Below, piece by piece: positions 33,246 to 42,386 of a DNA stretch of 64,000 bases. Origin of the DNA: Saccharopolyspora shandongensis (GTDB lineage Bacteria; Actinomycetota; Actinomycetes; Mycobacteriales; Pseudonocardiaceae); assembly GCF_900106995.1 (NCBI RefSeq), contig NZ_FNOK01000016.1, positions 62,001 through 126,000 of the forward strand, written 5' to 3'. Every line of letters begins with the position of its first letter. Position 1 is the first letter of the stretch. The notes beneath the pieces were generated by a model that made no database searches, was not told the origin of the DNA, and saw nothing but the letters and a program-made list of their open reading frames with translations. A program made the translations under genes and the position numbers.

Positions 33246-33920
33246 GTGAGCGTGGTGCTGCTGGCAGAAGACGACCCGGCCATCGCTGTGCCGCTGTCCC
33301 GGGCGTTGCAGCGTGAGGGTTATTCGGTGCAGGTGATCGAGGACGGCCCATCGACGCTGCAAGCCGCGGCTTCCGGTGGGATCGATCTCCTGGTGCTGGA
33401 CCTCGGGCTGCCGGAGATGGACGGCCTGGAGGTGTGCCGACGGCTGCGGGCGCAGGGCCGCGGCCTCCCGGTGCTGATGCTCACCGCGCGCACCGACGAG
33501 GTCGACTTCGTCGTCGGCCTCGACGCGGGAGCCGACGACTACGTCGCCAAGCCCTTCCGGCTCGCCGAGCTGATGGCCCGGATCCGCGCGCTCCTGCGCC
33601 GCGGCGCCCCGGAGACCCTGGAGGCCTCCGGCGTCCGGCTCGACCTGACCGCCCGCCGGGTGCTGGTCAACGAGCACGAGGTGCAGTTGGCGAACAAGGA
33701 GTACGAACTGCTGCGGGTGCTGATGCAGCACGCGGGTCAGGTGGTGACCCGCGAGGAAATACTGGAAGAGGTCTGGCCGGAGTCCGACCGGAAGGGCAGC
33801 AAGACGCTGGACATGCACATCTCGTGGCTGCGCCGGAAGCTCAGCGACAGCAACGGGCGGCTCGACGAGACCCGGATCGCCACGGTGCGCGGCGTCGGGT
33901 TCCGCTTCAACGCGGACTGA
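33246..33920 (+). CDS. OmpR/PhoB-family response regulator
   Basis: A 224-residue two-domain regulator. The receiver (1-120) has acidic Asp9-Asp10, phospho-acceptor Asp52 in LLVLDLGLPEMDG and Lys in ADDYVAKPF near 102. The DNA-binding winged helix (about 128-222) ends with RIATVRGVGFRF. The gene is followed after 6 nt by its histidine kinase. Target genes are unknown. Confidence 0.95.
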   Translation: MSVVLLAEDDPAIAVPLSRALQREGYSVQVIEDGPSTLQAAASGGIDLLVLDLGLPEMDGLEVCRRLRAQGRGLPVLMLTARTDEVDFVVGLDAGADDYVAKPFRLAELMARIRALLRRGAPETLEASGVRLDLTARRVLVNEHEVQLANKEYELLRVLMQHAGQVVTREEILEEVWPESDRKGSKTLDMHISWLRRKLSDSNGRLDETRIATVRGVGFRFNAD

Positions 33921-33926
33921 TCCGCG

Positions 33927-35201
33927 ATGCGCCGCCGAATCCTGCAGGCCACGCTGCTCGCCGTCGCGGTGACCGCGGTCGTCCTCGGCCTGCCGCTGGG
34001 GTTCAGCGCGCTGAAGCTCGTCCAGGACCTCACCGCGGGCGACCTGTCCACCCGCGCCCAGCAGATCGCGACGCTGCTCGACGAGCAGATCGCCTCGCAG
34101 CGCGCGATCGACCTCAACGCCGCCCGGCTGGCGGTGCCCGACGGCGCCCGGCTCATCGTGCGCACGCAGGCGCACGACTACACCTACGGCCCGGATCCCG
34201 GGGAGAAACCGCTGGTGGAGAGCGTGCCGATGGTGCAGAGCGGCACGGTCACCATCGCCGCGCCGAGCGGCCCGGTGCGCACTCAGCAACTGCAGGTGGC
34301 GGGCCTGGTGCTGATGTTGGTGGTGCTCTCGGCGGGCACCGGGATGATCGTCGCGACCCTCACCGCCCGGCGGCTCTCGGACCCGTTGAAGCACGTCGCG
34401 GCCCGCGCGGCCCGGCTCGGCGCCGGTGACTTCCGCGCCGACCCGCAGCGGCACCAGGTCCCGGAACTCGATCGCGTCGCCGACGCGCTGGATGCCTCCG
34501 GCGCGGCGCTGTCGCAGCTGGTGCAGCGCGAACGCGACCTCGTCGGCGACGTCTCGCACCAGCTGCGCAGCAGGCTCACCGCGTTGCACCTGCGGCTGGA
34601 GGCCCTCGCCGCGACGGACGACCCGGAGATCACCGAGGAGGCCAACGCCGCCCTTGAACAGGCCGAACGCCTCTCCGGCGTGCTCGACGACCTGCTCGCG
34701 GCAGCCACCGCGGCCCGATCTCGGGACGCCGAACCGCTGGACGTGTCGAGCCTGCTCACCGATGTCGCGGGGGAGTGGCGGGATCCGTTGAAGGCCGAGG
34801 GGCGGACGCTGCGGTTGAAGGTGTCGGAAGGCGTGCTCGCCCGAGCCACGCCCACGCGGCTGCGGGAGGCGATCGGCGTGCTGCTCGACAACGCGCTCCG
34901 GCACGGCGAGGGAACCGTGACGCTGGCGGCGCGGCAGGGTGCCGGGACCGTGGTCGTGGAGGTCGGCGACTCCGGCCACGGCGTGCCGGACGCGCTGGTG
35001 CCGTACGTCTTCGAGCGCGGTTTCTCCGGGCGCGGTTCGACCGGCGTCGGCTTGGCGCTGGCACGCGCGTTGGTCGAGGCCGACGGCGGCCGCCTGGAGC
35101 TGAGCCAGGCGCGCCCGGCGATGTTCGAGGTGTACCTGCCGATCGCCCGCGCCGACGACATCCTCGGCGTCTCCTGGAACCGCGAGTCCACCCCGCGCTG
35201 A
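33927..35201 (+). CDS. Sensor histidine kinase
   Basis: A 424-residue membrane kinase: helix 1 about 7-28, an extracellular loop (about 30-115), helix 2 about 117-143, a HAMP linker, the dimerisation box with His211 in DVSHQLRSRLTALHLRL, and a catalytic ATPase domain with LDNALRHGEG (N box), VEVGDSGHGV (G1) and GRGSTGVGLALA (G2). The partner is the upstream regulator. Nothing in the short loop reveals the stimulus. Confidence 0.94.
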   Translation: MRRRILQATLLAVAVTAVVLGLPLGFSALKLVQDLTAGDLSTRAQQIATLLDEQIASQRAIDLNAARLAVPDGARLIVRTQAHDYTYGPDPGEKPLVESVPMVQSGTVTIAAPSGPVRTQQLQVAGLVLMLVVLSAGTGMIVATLTARRLSDPLKHVAARAARLGAGDFRADPQRHQVPELDRVADALDASGAALSQLVQRERDLVGDVSHQLRSRLTALHLRLEALAATDDPEITEEANAALEQAERLSGVLDDLLAAATAARSRDAEPLDVSSLLTDVAGEWRDPLKAEGRTLRLKVSEGVLARATPTRLREAIGVLLDNALRHGEGTVTLAARQGAGTVVVEVGDSGHGVPDALVPYVFERGFSGRGSTGVGLALARALVEADGGRLELSQARPAMFEVYLPIARADDILGVSWNRESTPR

Positions 35202-35233
35202 TCGCCGCTCGGGTTACGTTTTAGCTGGTCACG

Positions 35234-35280
35234 GCCCGTGTGTGGGTTGTGCTGCTATGGCGACACAAAACGCACACGGC
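35234..35280. terminator. Long hairpin with conserved 12-nt loop, copy 2
   Basis: Arms near GTGTGTGGGTTGTG and CACAAAACGCACAC (GG/AA mismatch inside) enclose CTGCTATGGCGA. It lies between the convergent kinase and GtrA genes. Confidence 0.65.
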
Positions 35281-35303
35281 TCCGGACCTGCGGAAACGCG
35301 GTG

Positions 35304-35831
35304 TCAGGGGGTGGAGATGCGGTCGCGGGGCGCGGCGCGGCCGTCGGGCTGCTCGGCGGGGAAGACCCACTTGCGGAACGCCCACCACCGGAACGCCATA
35401 CCCACCAGCAACCCGATGATCTGACCCGACGTGAAGTCGGCGATCTCCTCCACCAACCGGCTGGTGAAGGGCGTCTGCAGGTGCAGCAGGTACCGCGAGA
35501 TCCACAGCGGCGCCGAGTACATCCCGACCGCGATGCCGCTGATCACGAAGTACAGAGTTGCCTCGTGGTGCGGCCGCCGGCCGCCGCGGGTGCGGAACGA
35601 CCACTCCCGGTTCAGCACGTACGACACGATCGTCGCGGCCAGCACCGCGATCACCTTCGAGGTGACCGGCTTCGGCGACAGGATCGTCAGCTTCAGCGTG
35701 TAGAAGATGCCCGTGTCGATGAAGAACGTGATCGCGCCGACGATCCCGAACTTCAACAGCTCGCGATGCCGGATCGCGAGAGACCGGCACGGCTGCGGGA
35801 TGCGAGCGAGTACCGAATCGACAGCGGACAC
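35304..35831 (-). CDS. GtrA-family membrane protein
   Basis: A 175-residue protein with four hydrophobic helices (starting near 25, 53, 93 and 130) and the GtrA pattern FGIVGAITFFIDTGIFYTLK in helix 1. GtrA proteins are thought to flip or present undecaprenyl/decaprenyl-linked sugars; a homologue lies beside purK in mycobacteria. GTG at 35831 follows a TAGACT hexamer by 7 nt. The C-terminus is basic and disordered. Confidence 0.88.
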   Translation of the reverse strand: MSAVDSVLARIPQPCRSLAIRHRELLKFGIVGAITFFIDTGIFYTLKLTILSPKPVTSKVIAVLAATIVSYVLNREWSFRTRGGRRPHHEATLYFVISGIAVGMYSAPLWISRYLLHLQTPFTSRLVEEIADFTSGQIIGLLVGMAFRWWAFRKWVFPAEQPDGRAAPRDRISTP

Positions 35832-35838
35832 AACTTCG

Positions 35839-35844
35839 AGTCTA
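35839..35844 (-). promoter_or_regulatory. -10 element of a leaderless promoter
   Basis: Leftward TAGACT ends 7 nt before the GtrA GTG at 35831. It overlaps no other signal. Confidence 0.55.
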
Positions 35845-35889
35845 CGGAGCTGCTCCGACCGGGCGAGCCCAGTCGCCGAATTACCTCGG

Positions 35890-38277
35890 TCAGTGCGGCT
35901 GTGACGTTGACCCCGTCGTCGAACTGCTCGGCGGTGCCGAACTGCTCGTGGGCGGCGTCGTGCTGCTGGTCGGCGGCGTCGACGTGGTCGGTGGCGTCGT
36001 GGCCGGCGGTGTGGTGGTCGGTGGCGTGGTGGTCGTCGAGCTGCTCGGCGGCGCGGTCGTCGTCGGAACGGGCGCATCCGGCAGCGACGGGTTCACCGAC
36101 GGCCACGGCAACCAGCAGTGCGGCGGGCGCTGGTCCCATTCCCACGGCGGCCGATCGCCCCAGCCCGGCCACGGGCATTCCGGCGTGGTGCTGGTGGTCG
36201 GCGGTTCGGGTTCGGGCGGCGTCGGCAGCCACGGGAACCAGAGCCGCACGGTCACCGGGTCGCTGTCGTCGGCCGACCCCAGCGCCGCGGCCACCGGGAT
36301 GGTCACCTCGCGGATGATCCAGCCGTCCTCCGGGACCGGACCGGTCGTCGCCGGCGAGAGCAGGCCCACCGGCCGCGGGAGCTCTGGCCGCGGGAATCCC
36401 GGCAGCGCGGTCACCCACGCCTCGCTGTGGAAGGACTTGCCGGGCGCCAGCTCGGCGGCGCACCGGATCCGGCCCGGTTCGAGGTCGCACATCGGCGACA
36501 GCCCGGTCGCCTCCACGCCCGGCGGCAGCTCGGCCACGGCCTCGGCGCGCCCGGTGCTGGTCCCGGTGTTGCGCACGTCGATCGCGATCCGGCTGCACAG
36601 CCAGGGCAGGTTGCCCAGGGTGTCGTGGCCGTCGCAGAGCCGCAGCCCGCCCGCGTTCCAGGAGGAGCTCCGGACGTCCACGCCGTCGACCGGCGTCGGC
36701 GGCTGGATCACGACCGGGACCATCGGCAGTCGCAGCTGGATCTCGATGCCCGCGCTGATGCTCGCGGTGATCTCGCCGCCGGTCGCGGACTCGTCGGCCT
36801 GGATGCGGTAGTCGAAGACGAAGGACTCGCCGGGCCGCAGGCCGCGATCGGTGGTGCAGGTGATCGAGCCGGAGCCGTTCGTGCAGCTCACCAAGGGTGC
36901 GTCCGGGGCCGGCGCGCGAACCGGGATCGACGACGCGACCCGGCTCTGCGGGCTCGTCGAGGCGGGCCCGGACCGGATGGCGTTCGGCAGCTGCGCGGAC
37001 ACGCCCGGCGGCAGCTTCAGCGTGGAGATGACCGGCTCGGACGGTCCGGAGCCGCTGTTGTTCACCGTGATCGGCAACGCGACCGGATCGCCGCCGGCGA
37101 TCAGTCGGATCGGCTCGGCCGGCCCCGAAGCGTTCAGCACCGGCGTCGCCGCAGGCGGAGCCGGTGGTGGTGGCGCGGGTGCCGGCCGCGAGGTGGGCGG
37201 CTGGGGCGTCGGAGCCGGTGGCTTAGCCGCCGGAGGCTCCGGAGCCGGAACCGGTGGCGGCTGGGCGGCGGCCGGCGGCGGCGCAGCCTGCGCGACCGGC
37301 ACGGACTGGTCGGTGCCGGAGGCCAAGGCGAGGGCGACGGCCGCGGCCAGCACCGCCGTCGCAGCCCCGGCGGTGACCGCCTGACGCGCCCCGGCGCTGG
37401 CGGCACCCGCCGCACCGGAGGCGCTGCCTGCGGCGACTGCCGCACCGGCGGCCGCTCCGCTGGAGGACGAGAGGGCGAGGTAGCCGGTGACCGACCCGCC
37501 GAGCACCAGCGGCGCGATGATGACGCGCAGCGCACCGTTGACGTCGGCGAGCTCCGCGGCCAGCGCGCGGCAGCGGTCGCAGCCGTCGAGATGCGTCTCG
37601 ACCTGGGCGGTTTCGCGTTTGGACAGCCCGCCCCTGGTCCACGCGCCGAGCCGGTCGACCGCGGCCCGGCACTGCTCGACGCCCGCCTCGGCAGCGTCCA
37701 GCTGCGCGAGGTGAACCTGCAGGTAGGCCTGGCGGAGCCCTTCGCGAGCCCGGTAGGCGAGCGCGGAAACGCCGTTGGGCGTCAGGCCGAGCAGCGGCGC
37801 CACCTGCGCCGGCGTCTGGCCTTCGATCTCGATGTGCCACAGCACGGTCTGCCAGCGCTCCGGCAGCCGGGTGAACGCCTGCGCGGCGAGCGTGCGCTCC
37901 AGCCCGGCGACCGCGGTGTCGGTGAACGGCACGCTCACGTCGGCGCCGGACACCTCCGCGACGTCGTCGGCGAGCTGCACCTTGCGTTCGCGGCGGGTCC
38001 GGTCGTACGCGGTGTGCCGCAGGGCGGTCAGCAGGTAGGCGCGGAAGGCGGTGTTCGGGCCGCGCCCGCCGCGAAGCGTGTCGAGCACCTTCGCGAAGGC
38101 CTCGGAGACCAGGTCGTCGGCCTCGGCCGGGGACTTCGCGACCTGCCGCGCCATGTTGTACGCCGCGCCGACGTGCCGCTCGTACAGCTGCGCGTAGGCC
38201 GCGGACGAGCCGCTGCGGACCTCTTCCAGCAGCTCGGTGTCGCTGGGCCCTTGCACTTCCGCCGGTACTGTCGCCAC
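35890..38277 (-). CDS. ECF sigma factor fused to zinc anti-sigma and extracellular domains
   Basis: A 795-residue fusion. Sigma region 2 spans about 15-90 (NMARQVAKSPAEADDLVSEA), region 4 about 125-185 (LPERWQTVLWHIEIEGQTPA). A zinc anti-sigma motif HLDGCDRC (His229, Cys233, Cys236) follows at 226-245. Two hydrophobic segments (about 251-270 and 301-320) lead to a Pro-rich stretch (333-385), a beta-rich extracellular part (about 388-735) with cysteines in pairs, and a 60-residue Ser/Thr/Pro tail. GGAGGAAGG lies 6 nt before the GTG. It resembles actinobacterial ECF groups with long C-terminal extensions, in which sigma and its inhibitor are one polypeptide; how it is released is unknown. Confidence 0.85.
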   Translation of the reverse strand: MATVPAEVQGPSDTELLEEVRSGSSAAYAQLYERHVGAAYNMARQVAKSPAEADDLVSEAFAKVLDTLRGGRGPNTAFRAYLLTALRHTAYDRTRRERKVQLADDVAEVSGADVSVPFTDTAVAGLERTLAAQAFTRLPERWQTVLWHIEIEGQTPAQVAPLLGLTPNGVSALAYRAREGLRQAYLQVHLAQLDAAEAGVEQCRAAVDRLGAWTRGGLSKRETAQVETHLDGCDRCRALAAELADVNGALRVIIAPLVLGGSVTGYLALSSSSGAAAGAAVAAGSASGAAGAASAGARQAVTAGAATAVLAAAVALALASGTDQSVPVAQAAPPPAAAQPPPVPAPEPPAAKPPAPTPQPPTSRPAPAPPPPAPPAATPVLNASGPAEPIRLIAGGDPVALPITVNNSGSGPSEPVISTLKLPPGVSAQLPNAIRSGPASTSPQSRVASSIPVRAPAPDAPLVSCTNGSGSITCTTDRGLRPGESFVFDYRIQADESATGGEITASISAGIEIQLRLPMVPVVIQPPTPVDGVDVRSSSWNAGGLRLCDGHDTLGNLPWLCSRIAIDVRNTGTSTGRAEAVAELPPGVEATGLSPMCDLEPGRIRCAAELAPGKSFHSEAWVTALPGFPRPELPRPVGLLSPATTGPVPEDGWIIREVTIPVAAALGSADDSDPVTVRLWFPWLPTPPEPEPPTTSTTPECPWPGWGDRPPWEWDQRPPHCWLPWPSVNPSLPDAPVPTTTAPPSSSTTTTPPTTTPPATTPPTTSTPPTSSTTPPTSSSAPPSSSTTGSTSQPH

Positions 38278-38473
38278 GCCGCACCTTCCTCCCCGCAGGG
38301 ACGTTCGCCGATTCCCGTTCGTTGTAGGGAGTCGTCTACGGCCGATGTCTGACGTGTCAAAGCTGAAGATTATTGTGATCTAGATCTTATTGCCCGCGCC
38401 ATCTACTCCACCGTCATGGGCGACGAATTGCCCCGTCCCGTTGACGAGGTGTTGAAAAGGAGGGGCGTTGAGC

Positions 38474-39277
38474 ATGAGGGAGTGGCCGCTTAGGTGTGAC
38501 GCGACGACGGTGGATGGGCGTCGCCGTGCACTGCGATCCCGCTGGCGAACCGCCAGCCTCGCCGCGGGTTGGCCGTTTCCGAGCGATTGGGAATCGGAGG
38601 CGGTGGACGCGGTGTGCGCGGCGGTCGTGGCGAGGGACAGCCTGGCGGAATCGCTGGCCGATCTCGGCGCGTCCCGGGCAGAGGCGGGCGTCGGGCTCGC
38701 CGGGACGTTGCAGGACCTCGCCGCGCTGCACGCGGTGTCGTCCGGCTGGCACGACGGGCTGGTGTCCGCCGACCCGGACGCGGTGCCGGCCGCGATGGTG
38801 CGCGCCGCCGCGCTGGGCTGGTCCGACGTGGTGGCCCGGATCTCGGTCGGGCGGGAGGTGGAGGACCCGCTCACGGGCCTGACCACCGCCGGCTACCTGC
38901 GCACCCGGCTGCACGAGGTGTACCGGGCGGCCCGCGCCGAGGGGCGCCCGGCCGGGAACGGGCACGTGCTGGTCACCGTCTCGCTCGGCGCCACCGGCGA
39001 CGACTACCCCCGGATGATGGCGATGGTGCTGATCGCCGACGCGCTGCGGACCGTGTTCGACGGCGGGGAGACGACGTCGCTGCTGCGGTCCGCGACGGCG
39101 GTGGTGCTGGCGCAGCGCGACCGGCTGCTGCCCGCCCGCTGCATCCAGGCGCGCTGGACGATCCAGCACCGCCTGGCGGCGGATCCGGCCCTGCGCGGCT
39201 GCGGCCCGGTGCTCCTGCGCGAGGACGTCCTGCCGGACGGTCACGACGAGGCGTGCCAGCTGCTGGCGTCCCTGTGA
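38474..39277 (+). CDS. Degenerate GGDEF-like protein
   Basis: A 267-residue soluble protein. Residues about 128-145 read EDPLTGLTTAGYLRTRL, which is the conserved start of diguanylate cyclase (GGDEF) domains. The signature loop near 215-225, expected as R-GGDEF, reads RSATAVVLA, so catalytic and metal residues are lost. The N-terminal part is helical. ATG at 38474 sits 8 nt after AGGAGGGG; a TTG at 38468 overlaps that site. It is divergent from the ECF fusion. Possibly a c-di-GMP-independent signalling or binding remnant. Confidence 0.65.
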   Translation: MREWPLRCDATTVDGRRRALRSRWRTASLAAGWPFPSDWESEAVDAVCAAVVARDSLAESLADLGASRAEAGVGLAGTLQDLAALHAVSSGWHDGLVSADPDAVPAAMVRAAALGWSDVVARISVGREVEDPLTGLTTAGYLRTRLHEVYRAARAEGRPAGNGHVLVTVSLGATGDDYPRMMAMVLIADALRTVFDGGETTSLLRSATAVVLAQRDRLLPARCIQARWTIQHRLAADPALRGCGPVLLREDVLPDGHDEACQLLASL

Positions 39278-39320
39278 CCGCAGTTTCGACCGAAAGTCTC
39301 CGGTCGCCCGGGACGCCGGT

Positions 39321-39350
39321 GTCCTCCAGTTTCAATTGAAACTGGAGGAC
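39321..39350. repeat. 30-bp perfect palindrome
   Basis: GTCCTCCAGTTTCAA followed by its exact complement. It is between the GGDEF-like gene and purK and could be a terminator for the former or an operator. Confidence 0.6.
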
Positions 39351-39427
39351 CGATTTCCGCGCGCCTCCGCGCTGTGAGGTGGGTCGCGTCGGGAGGTCCC
39401 GGCGCTGGTGCGGGCCGGTCGCCGCTC

Positions 39428-39433
39428 TAGGCT
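39428..39433 (+). promoter_or_regulatory. -10 element of a leaderless promoter
   Basis: TAGGCT ends 6 nt before the purK GTG at 39440. Confidence 0.6.
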
Positions 39434-39439
39434 GACGGC

Positions 39440-40624
39440 GTGGACCACCGCACCGGAACCCCAGTCGTCGGCATGATCGGTGGCGGGCAGCTCGCGAGGA
39501 TGACCCACCAGGCCGCGATCCCGTTGGGGCAGTCGCTGAAGGTGCTGGCTACCTCGGCGGACGACGCCGCGGCACTCGTTGCGCCGAACGTGGAGATCGG
39601 CCACCACGCCGACCTCGAGGCGCTGAAGAACTTCGCGCAGGGGTGCGACGTGGTCACCTTCGACCACGAGCACGTGCCCGGCGAGCACCTCCGCGCGCTG
39701 GCCGCGTCCGGTGTCTCCGTGCAGCCCGGGCCGGATGCCCTGCTGCACGCGCAGGACAAGCTCGTGATGCGCCGCAAGCTCGCCGAACTCGGCCTCCCGG
39801 TGCCGCCGTTCGCCGAGGTCACCTCGGCCGGCGACGTGCTCAAGTTCGGCGCGGAGCACGGCTGGCCGTGCGTGCTGAAGACCGCCCGCGGCGGTTACGA
39901 CGGGCGCGGCGTGTGGGTGCTCGACACCCCGGACGGCGCCAAGCGCACCGTCACCGAGCTGCTGGAGAGCGGTTCGCAGCTGCTCGTCGAGCAGTGCGTG
40001 CCGCTGCGCCGGGAGCTCGCCGCGCTGGTCGCGCGCTCGCCGTTCGGGCAGGGCGCGGCGTGGCCGCTGGTGGAGACGGTGCAGGAGGACGGCATCTGCG
40101 TGCAGGTGCTCGCCCCGGCCCCCGACGCCTCGCCGGAGCTGATCGAGCAGGCCCAGGACCTCGCCCTGAAGATCGCCGAGTCGCTCGACGTGACCGGCGT
40201 GCTCGCGGTCGAGCTGTTCGAGACCACCAACGGCCTGGTGATCAACGAGCTGGCGATGCGCCCGCACAACTCCGGGCACTGGACCATCGAGGGCTCCCGC
40301 ACCTCGCAGTTCGAGCAGCACCTGCGGGCAGTGCTCGACTACCCGCTGGGCAGCACCGAACCGACCGCGCCGGCCGTGGTGATGGCCAACCTGCTGGGCT
40401 CGCCGACCGAGCCGAAGATGGGCGTGGACGAGCGGCTGCACCACCTGTTCGCCCGCTACCCGCACGCGAAGGTCCACCTGTACGGCAAGAGCGAGCGCCC
40501 GGGGCGCAAGCTCGGCCACATCACCGTGCTCGGCGACCGGATGGATGAGGTTCGGGAGCAGGCGCGGCTGGCCGCGCACTGGCTGTCGCACGCCGAGTGG
40601 CTCGACGGCCACGAGATCCACTGA
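39440..40624 (+). CDS. purK: N5-carboxyaminoimidazole ribonucleotide synthase
   Basis: A 394-residue ATP-grasp ligase that converts AIR, ATP and bicarbonate to N5-CAIR in purine synthesis. Visible motifs are the N-terminal [10 protein letters not shown], the ATP-grasp [13 protein letters not shown] near 155, and the late [16 protein letters not shown] near 274. Followed after 40 nt by purE, its pathway partner. Confidence 0.96.
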   Translation: MDHRTGTPVVGMIGGGQLARMTHQAAIPLGQSLKVLATSADDAAALVAPNVEIGHHADLEALKNFAQGCDVVTFDHEHVPGEHLRALAASGVSVQPGPDALLHAQDKLVMRRKLAELGLPVPPFAEVTSAGDVLKFGAEHGWPCVLKTARGGYDGRGVWVLDTPDGAKRTVTELLESGSQLLVEQCVPLRRELAALVARSPFGQGAAWPLVETVQEDGICVQVLAPAPDASPELIEQAQDLALKIAESLDVTGVLAVELFETTNGLVINELAMRPHNSGHWTIEGSRTSQFEQHLRAVLDYPLGSTEPTAPAVVMANLLGSPTEPKMGVDERLHHLFARYPHAKVHLYGKSERPGRKLGHITVLGDRMDEVREQARLAAHWLSHAEWLDGHEIH

Positions 40625-40664
40625 CACAGCACCCGCACGACGCAGCGAAGCGAGAGGTCCGAGC

Positions 40665-41183
40665 GTGGCAGGCGAGAATCCACTGGTCGGTTTGATCATG
40701 GGCAGCGACTCCGACTGGCCGGTGATGCAGGCCGCGGCCGACGCGCTCACCGAGTTCGACGTGCCGTTCGAGGCCGGCGTCTACTCCGCGCACCGCACGC
40801 CGCAGCGGATGCTCGACTACGCTCGCACCGCGGTCGACCGCGGCATCCGGGTGATCATCGCCGGGGCGGGCGGCGCGGCGCACCTGCCGGGCATGGTCGC
40901 CTCGGCGACGGTGCTGCCGGTGATCGGCGTCCCGGTGCCCCTGAAGTACCTCGACGGCATGGACTCGCTGCTGTCGATCGTGCAGATGCCGGCCGGTGTG
41001 CCGGTGGCGACGGTGTCGGTGGGCGGCGCGCGCAACGCGGGCCTGCTCGCGGTCCGGACGCTGGCGGCGGACTCCGGCGAGCTGGGCGCCCGGCTGCGCG
41101 CGGACATGGCCAAGTTCCAGGCGGACCTGGAGACGATGGTCCTCGACAAGCACGCTGCCCTCCAGCAGAAGGCCCACGGCTGA
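40665..41183 (+). CDS. purE: N5-CAIR mutase
   Basis: A 172-residue class I PurE, which rearranges N5-CAIR to CAIR. Motifs are [13 protein letters not shown] near residue 9, [13 protein letters not shown] near 43 and [11 protein letters not shown] near 71. GTG at 40665 follows AGAGG; the longer frame from 40545 overlaps purK. It forms an operon with purK. Confidence 0.96.
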   Translation: MAGENPLVGLIMGSDSDWPVMQAAADALTEFDVPFEAGVYSAHRTPQRMLDYARTAVDRGIRVIIAGAGGAAHLPGMVASATVLPVIGVPVPLKYLDGMDSLLSIVQMPAGVPVATVSVGGARNAGLLAVRTLAADSGELGARLRADMAKFQADLETMVLDKHAALQQKAHG

Positions 41184-41203
41184 CGGGTTTGATCTCTTTT
41201 CCT

Positions 41204-41404
41204 TGAAGCGGCGCAGCCGCTTGGCCCACCCTCGCAACTCGCACCGCCGCGGGTTCTCAGGCTGGGCGCCCTTCGGGGCTACTGGGCGAGGCCAGTCCCC
41301 GAAGCCGCGTATTGGTCATACGCAAGTCGGGGATCCCGGAGTCCAGACGGCGGCCGTAACTCCCGCAGGGGGCCGCCACCCGCACCGCCACGCAAAACGA
41401 GCCT
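41204..41404 (-). repeat. Dispersed intergenic repeat, copy B
   Basis: The longest copy, reverse orientation relative to A. Reading leftward: GCTCGTTTTGCGTGGCGG, then GCGTATGACCAATACGC (a small hairpin), CTTCGGGG...CCCCGAAG, GAACCCGCGGCGGTGCGAG, GGTGGGC and AAGCGGCTGCGCCGCTT. It fills the convergent gap between purE and the thioesterase. Confidence 0.75.
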
Positions 41405-41417
41405 GGAAATGGTTGTT

Positions 41418-42200
41418 TCAGCCGAGTTGGTTGACCATCACCGCCTCGTGGGCGTTGCCGATCGGGCCGCGCTCGTCGTACAGGCGGGCGCTGGCCACGC
41501 CGATGCCGGTGGGCTGCACGTCCCGCCGGATCTCCATGCCGAGCCATTCGCCTTCGAACGGCCGGTGCAGGTAGAGCGTGATGTCGGTGTTGATCCACGG
41601 CCCGAAGATCGGCCCGACCGGGCTGGCCGCGCTGATGCAGTCGACGAGCACCGCGACGTGACCGAGCTGGCTCAGCGGCTCGCCGGGCAGCAGCGGTAGC
41701 GGCATCCGCATCCACGCCCGGCTGGTGCCGGTCGCGCTCTGGTCCGCCACCCACCGCACCTGCACCACGTCGTGCACGCCCCAGCGCAGGCCGAGTTCCG
41801 GCGGCAGCAGGTGACCGTCGGCGATCCCGTCCGGGCCGGGGAACGGCACCGCCTCGTCGGGCCCCGGTCCGTCCACATCGGAATGGCGCAGCAGCTGGGC
41901 GGTGGCGTGCGCGACGTCCTTGTCGCCGGCGGTGAGGGTCGCCTCGACGACGTGCAGCCGCTTTCCGGTCCGAAGTGGACGGACGGCTGCGGCGAGCGGG
42001 GTGCGGGGCACCGGCCGCATCAGGTCGACGGTGAGCCGGGCGACGAACAGGTCGGGGTCGTTGGTGTGCCGCTCGACGGCGCGGGCGAGCAGCCCGGCGA
42101 CCGGGCCGCCGCCGGTCAGCTCGCCCCACGGGTTGCCCGCCGCTTCGCTGGGGACGAACAGCTCGCCGTCGAGGTGGAAAAGGGCCTGGTTGTCGCGCAT
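41418..42200 (-). CDS. Acyl-CoA thioesterase family protein (double hot-dog)
   Basis: A 260-residue protein with two tandem hot-dog domains. The N-terminal half has GNPWGELTGGGPVAGLLAR and VARLTVDLMRPVP, typical of TesB-like acyl-CoA thioesterases; the C-terminal half has MRMPLPLLPGEPLS and a final SARLYDERGPIG strand. The enzyme probably cleaves medium- or branched-chain acyl-CoAs. Start codon ATG at 42200 follows a TAACAT hexamer. Confidence 0.85.
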   Translation of the reverse strand: MRDNQALFHLDGELFVPSEAAGNPWGELTGGGPVAGLLARAVERHTNDPDLFVARLTVDLMRPVPRTPLAAAVRPLRTGKRLHVVEATLTAGDKDVAHATAQLLRHSDVDGPGPDEAVPFPGPDGIADGHLLPPELGLRWGVHDVVQVRWVADQSATGTSRAWMRMPLPLLPGEPLSQLGHVAVLVDCISAASPVGPIFGPWINTDITLYLHRPFEGEWLGMEIRRDVQPTGIGVASARLYDERGPIGNAHEAVMVNQLG

Positions 42201-42206
42201 TCCCCG

Positions 42207-42212
42207 ATGTTA
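42207..42212 (-). promoter_or_regulatory. -10 element of a leaderless promoter
   Basis: Leftward TAACAT ends 6 nt before the thioesterase ATG at 42200; the 12 bases up to the start closely match those before maf. Confidence 0.6.
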
Positions 42213-42386
42213 CCCGTCGGTAGTAACGAGGTGGTACTGGTCGTTTGCCAGTTTTCTGGCGAGTTGTCGCGGAATGGTTCCACACTGCGGGACGCGTGTG
42301 AGCATCTTCTCGACGGGGATAATTGTTTGAAGCTTCATGTACATTTTTGGTGACGCCGCCAGATACCGACTTCGAAAGGTTTCCCC

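Noticed and set aside
36118-38352. 744-residue open frame opposite the sigma fusion
   Set aside because: Composition is Arg/Gly/Arg-Arg rich without domains, as expected for the antisense of a G+C-rich gene; the sigma frame has clear motifs and a ribosome site.
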